From Anaerolineae bacterium (GTDB lineage Bacteria > Chloroflexota > Anaerolineae > Epilineales > JAHCIE01), in assembly GCA_026129385.1 (NCBI GenBank), contig JAHCIE010000173.1, positions 1 through 7,035 of the forward strand: a stretch of 7,035 nucleotides of DNA. The letters run 5' to 3'. Of this stretch, positions 5,883 through 7,035 are shown one piece after another. Each line of letters begins with the position of its first letter. Position 1 is the first letter of the stretch. The notes below the pieces were generated by a model. The model saw only the letters and a program-made list of their open reading frames with translations. It was not told the DNA's origin and did not search any database. The translations under genes were made by a program, and so were the position numbers.

Positions 5883-7028
5883 ATGGACTTTCGACTGACC
5901 GACGAACAAACGATGTTGCGCGATGCCGTGCGCGACTTTGCCCAGCAGGAGATCGCGCCGCGCGCCCGCGAGGTGGACGAGACGGCCACGTTCCCGGCCG
6001 ACACGTTCCGCAAGATGGGGGAACTAGGCTTCCTCGGCCTGCCCTATCCAGAGGAGTATGGCGGCGCGGGGGCCGATACCGTCAGCTATGCCCTGGCGGT
6101 GGCGGAAATCTCGAAGGCATGCGGCTCGACGGGGCTGTCCTACGCCGCCCACGTGTCCCTCGGCTGCGCGCCCTTCTACCTGTTCGGCAGTGAGACGCAA
6201 AAGCAGCAGTACCTGACCCACCTGGCGAGCGGCAAGGGGTTGGGGGCGTTCGGCCTGACCGAGCCGCAGGCCGGGTCGGACGCGGGCGCGACGCGCACCA
6301 CGGCCACCAAAGACGGGAATAGCTGGGTGCTGAACGGGGCGAAGATGTGGATCACGTCGGGATCCATTGCCGATGTTGTCGTCGCCACGGCGCGTACCAT
6401 CGTCGACGGCCACGACCGGGGTATCTCGTGCTTCATCGTCGAGAAGGGCACGCCGGGCTTCATCCCTGGCAAGGACGAGGCCAAGATGGGGCTCAAGGGG
6501 TCCATCACCTCGCAACTCTTTTTCGAGGATTGCCGTATTCCGGCCGAGAACATTCTCGGTGAGGTAGGGCGTGGCTTCAAGCAGATGCTCATTATCCTTG
6601 ATGGCGGGCGCATCAGCATCGGGGCGATGGCCCAGGGGCTGGGCGAGGCCGCGCTCGAGGCGGCGACGGCCTACGCGAAGGAGCGCATCGCCTTCGGCCA
6701 CCCCATCGCCAACTATCAGGCCATCCAGTGGAAGATTGCCGACTCGGCCATGCTGCTGGAAGCGTCGCGGCTGATGATTCTCCAGGCGGCGTGGCTCAAG
6801 GACCACAAGCAGCCCTTCAGCCAGGAGGCCGCGATGGCGAAGCTATTTGCGTCGGAGGCGGCCGAGAAGGCATGCTTCGAGGCTATCCAGGTCTTGGGCG
6901 GCGCGGGCTATTCGCGCGACTACCCCGTCGAACGCTACTACCGCGACAACCGCCTGACAGAGATTGGCGAGGGAACCAGCGAGATCATGCGGCTGGTCAT
7001 CGCCCGCCATATCCTGCGCGATATATGA
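5883..7028 (+). CDS. Acyl-CoA dehydrogenase (FAD-dependent, short-chain/branched-chain type)
   Basis: 381 aa, full family length. It catalyses alpha,beta-dehydrogenation of an acyl-CoA to the trans-2-enoyl-CoA, passing electrons through FAD to electron-transfer flavoprotein, in fatty-acid or branched-chain amino-acid breakdown in the cytoplasm. The N-terminal helical domain begins FRLTDEQTMLRDAVRDFA. The first family signature is GLTEPQAGSDAGA (124-136), followed by the beta-domain MWITSG (155-160). RIAFGHPIANYQAIQ (268-282) is the usual FAD/dimer segment. The second signature is complete at 336-355 (QVLGGAGYSRDYPVERYYRD). The catalytic base is E363 in IGEGTSEI. AGGGAG lies 8 nt before the ATG. 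It stands alone on this strand, with its own promoter; a downstream partner would lie outside the window. Chain-length specificity cannot be read. Confidence 0.95.
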   Translation: MDFRLTDEQTMLRDAVRDFAQQEIAPRAREVDETATFPADTFRKMGELGFLGLPYPEEYGGAGADTVSYALAVAEISKACGSTGLSYAAHVSLGCAPFYLFGSETQKQQYLTHLASGKGLGAFGLTEPQAGSDAGATRTTATKDGNSWVLNGAKMWITSGSIADVVVATARTIVDGHDRGISCFIVEKGTPGFIPGKDEAKMGLKGSITSQLFFEDCRIPAENILGEVGRGFKQMLIILDGGRISIGAMAQGLGEAALEAATAYAKERIAFGHPIANYQAIQWKIADSAMLLEASRLMILQAAWLKDHKQPFSQEAAMAKLFASEAAEKACFEAIQVLGGAGYSRDYPVERYYRDNRLTEIGEGTSEIMRLVIARHILRDI

Positions 7029-7035
7029 GACCCGA

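Noticed and set aside
6024..6806. 260-aa minus-strand frame opposite the acyl-CoA dehydrogenase
   Set aside because: Shadow of a gene whose family signatures are complete on the plus strand.

Overview
The window is very GC-rich, bacterial and densely coded. It looks like a fragment of a Chloroflexota genome (Anaerolineae or a relative). This rests on the style of the encoded proteins: a lipoprotein with a Thr/Pro linker followed by TPR repeats, a YIP1-type membrane protein, a 'WLL..DNPAIRY' alpha-toroid protein, and an acyl-CoA dehydrogenase next to a PIN/antitoxin pair. The taxonomic call is inference; there is no rRNA or other marker.

Layout. Everything from 1 to 5551 is on the minus strand, and one gene (5883-7028) is on the plus strand. 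Reading the minus strand in the direction of transcription: a 143-aa unknown protein (5551-5120) with a clear promoter directly at its ATG; an antitoxin-like protein (5112-4855); a VapC-type PIN toxin (4848-4452) whose frame is broken by one extra base; a short spacer holding a 28-codon frame that ends in a GTGA overlap with the next gene; an unrecognised two-helix membrane protein (4328-3672); a Nudix hydrolase (3679-3239) overlapping it by 8 nt; an alpha/alpha-toroid protein (3235-2339); a YIP1-family membrane protein (2262-1726); a strong 13-bp hairpin; and an extracytoplasmic TPR lipoprotein (from 1594, running off the left edge at base 1). That lipoprotein frame is open for 531 codons and is the largest gene on the left side. 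It is probably the front part of a Slt-type lytic transglycosylase. The divergent 331-bp region 5552-5882 holds the promoters of the unknown gene and of the acyl-CoA dehydrogenase, plus several perfect dyads.

How the genes relate. 5551-4452 looks like one transcription unit with a toxin-antitoxin module tucked behind a native gene. 4328-2339 is a second tightly coupled unit, with overlaps or gaps of a few bases. The stretch of about 3.7-5.1 kb is visibly poorer in GC than its flanks (48-63% in hand-counted 60-base lines, against 77-78% in lines on either side), consistent with an acquired segment. The acyl-CoA dehydrogenase, with all catalytic signatures intact, has its own sigma70-like promoter and belongs to acyl-CoA (fatty acid or branched-chain) oxidation.

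The points most worth a second look are the single-base lesion in vapC with its intact downstream remainder, the coupled orphan frame at the low-GC junction, and two promoters whose -10 boxes lie 6-7 nt from the ATG (leaderless transcripts). No wholly new defence or mobile system is evident.
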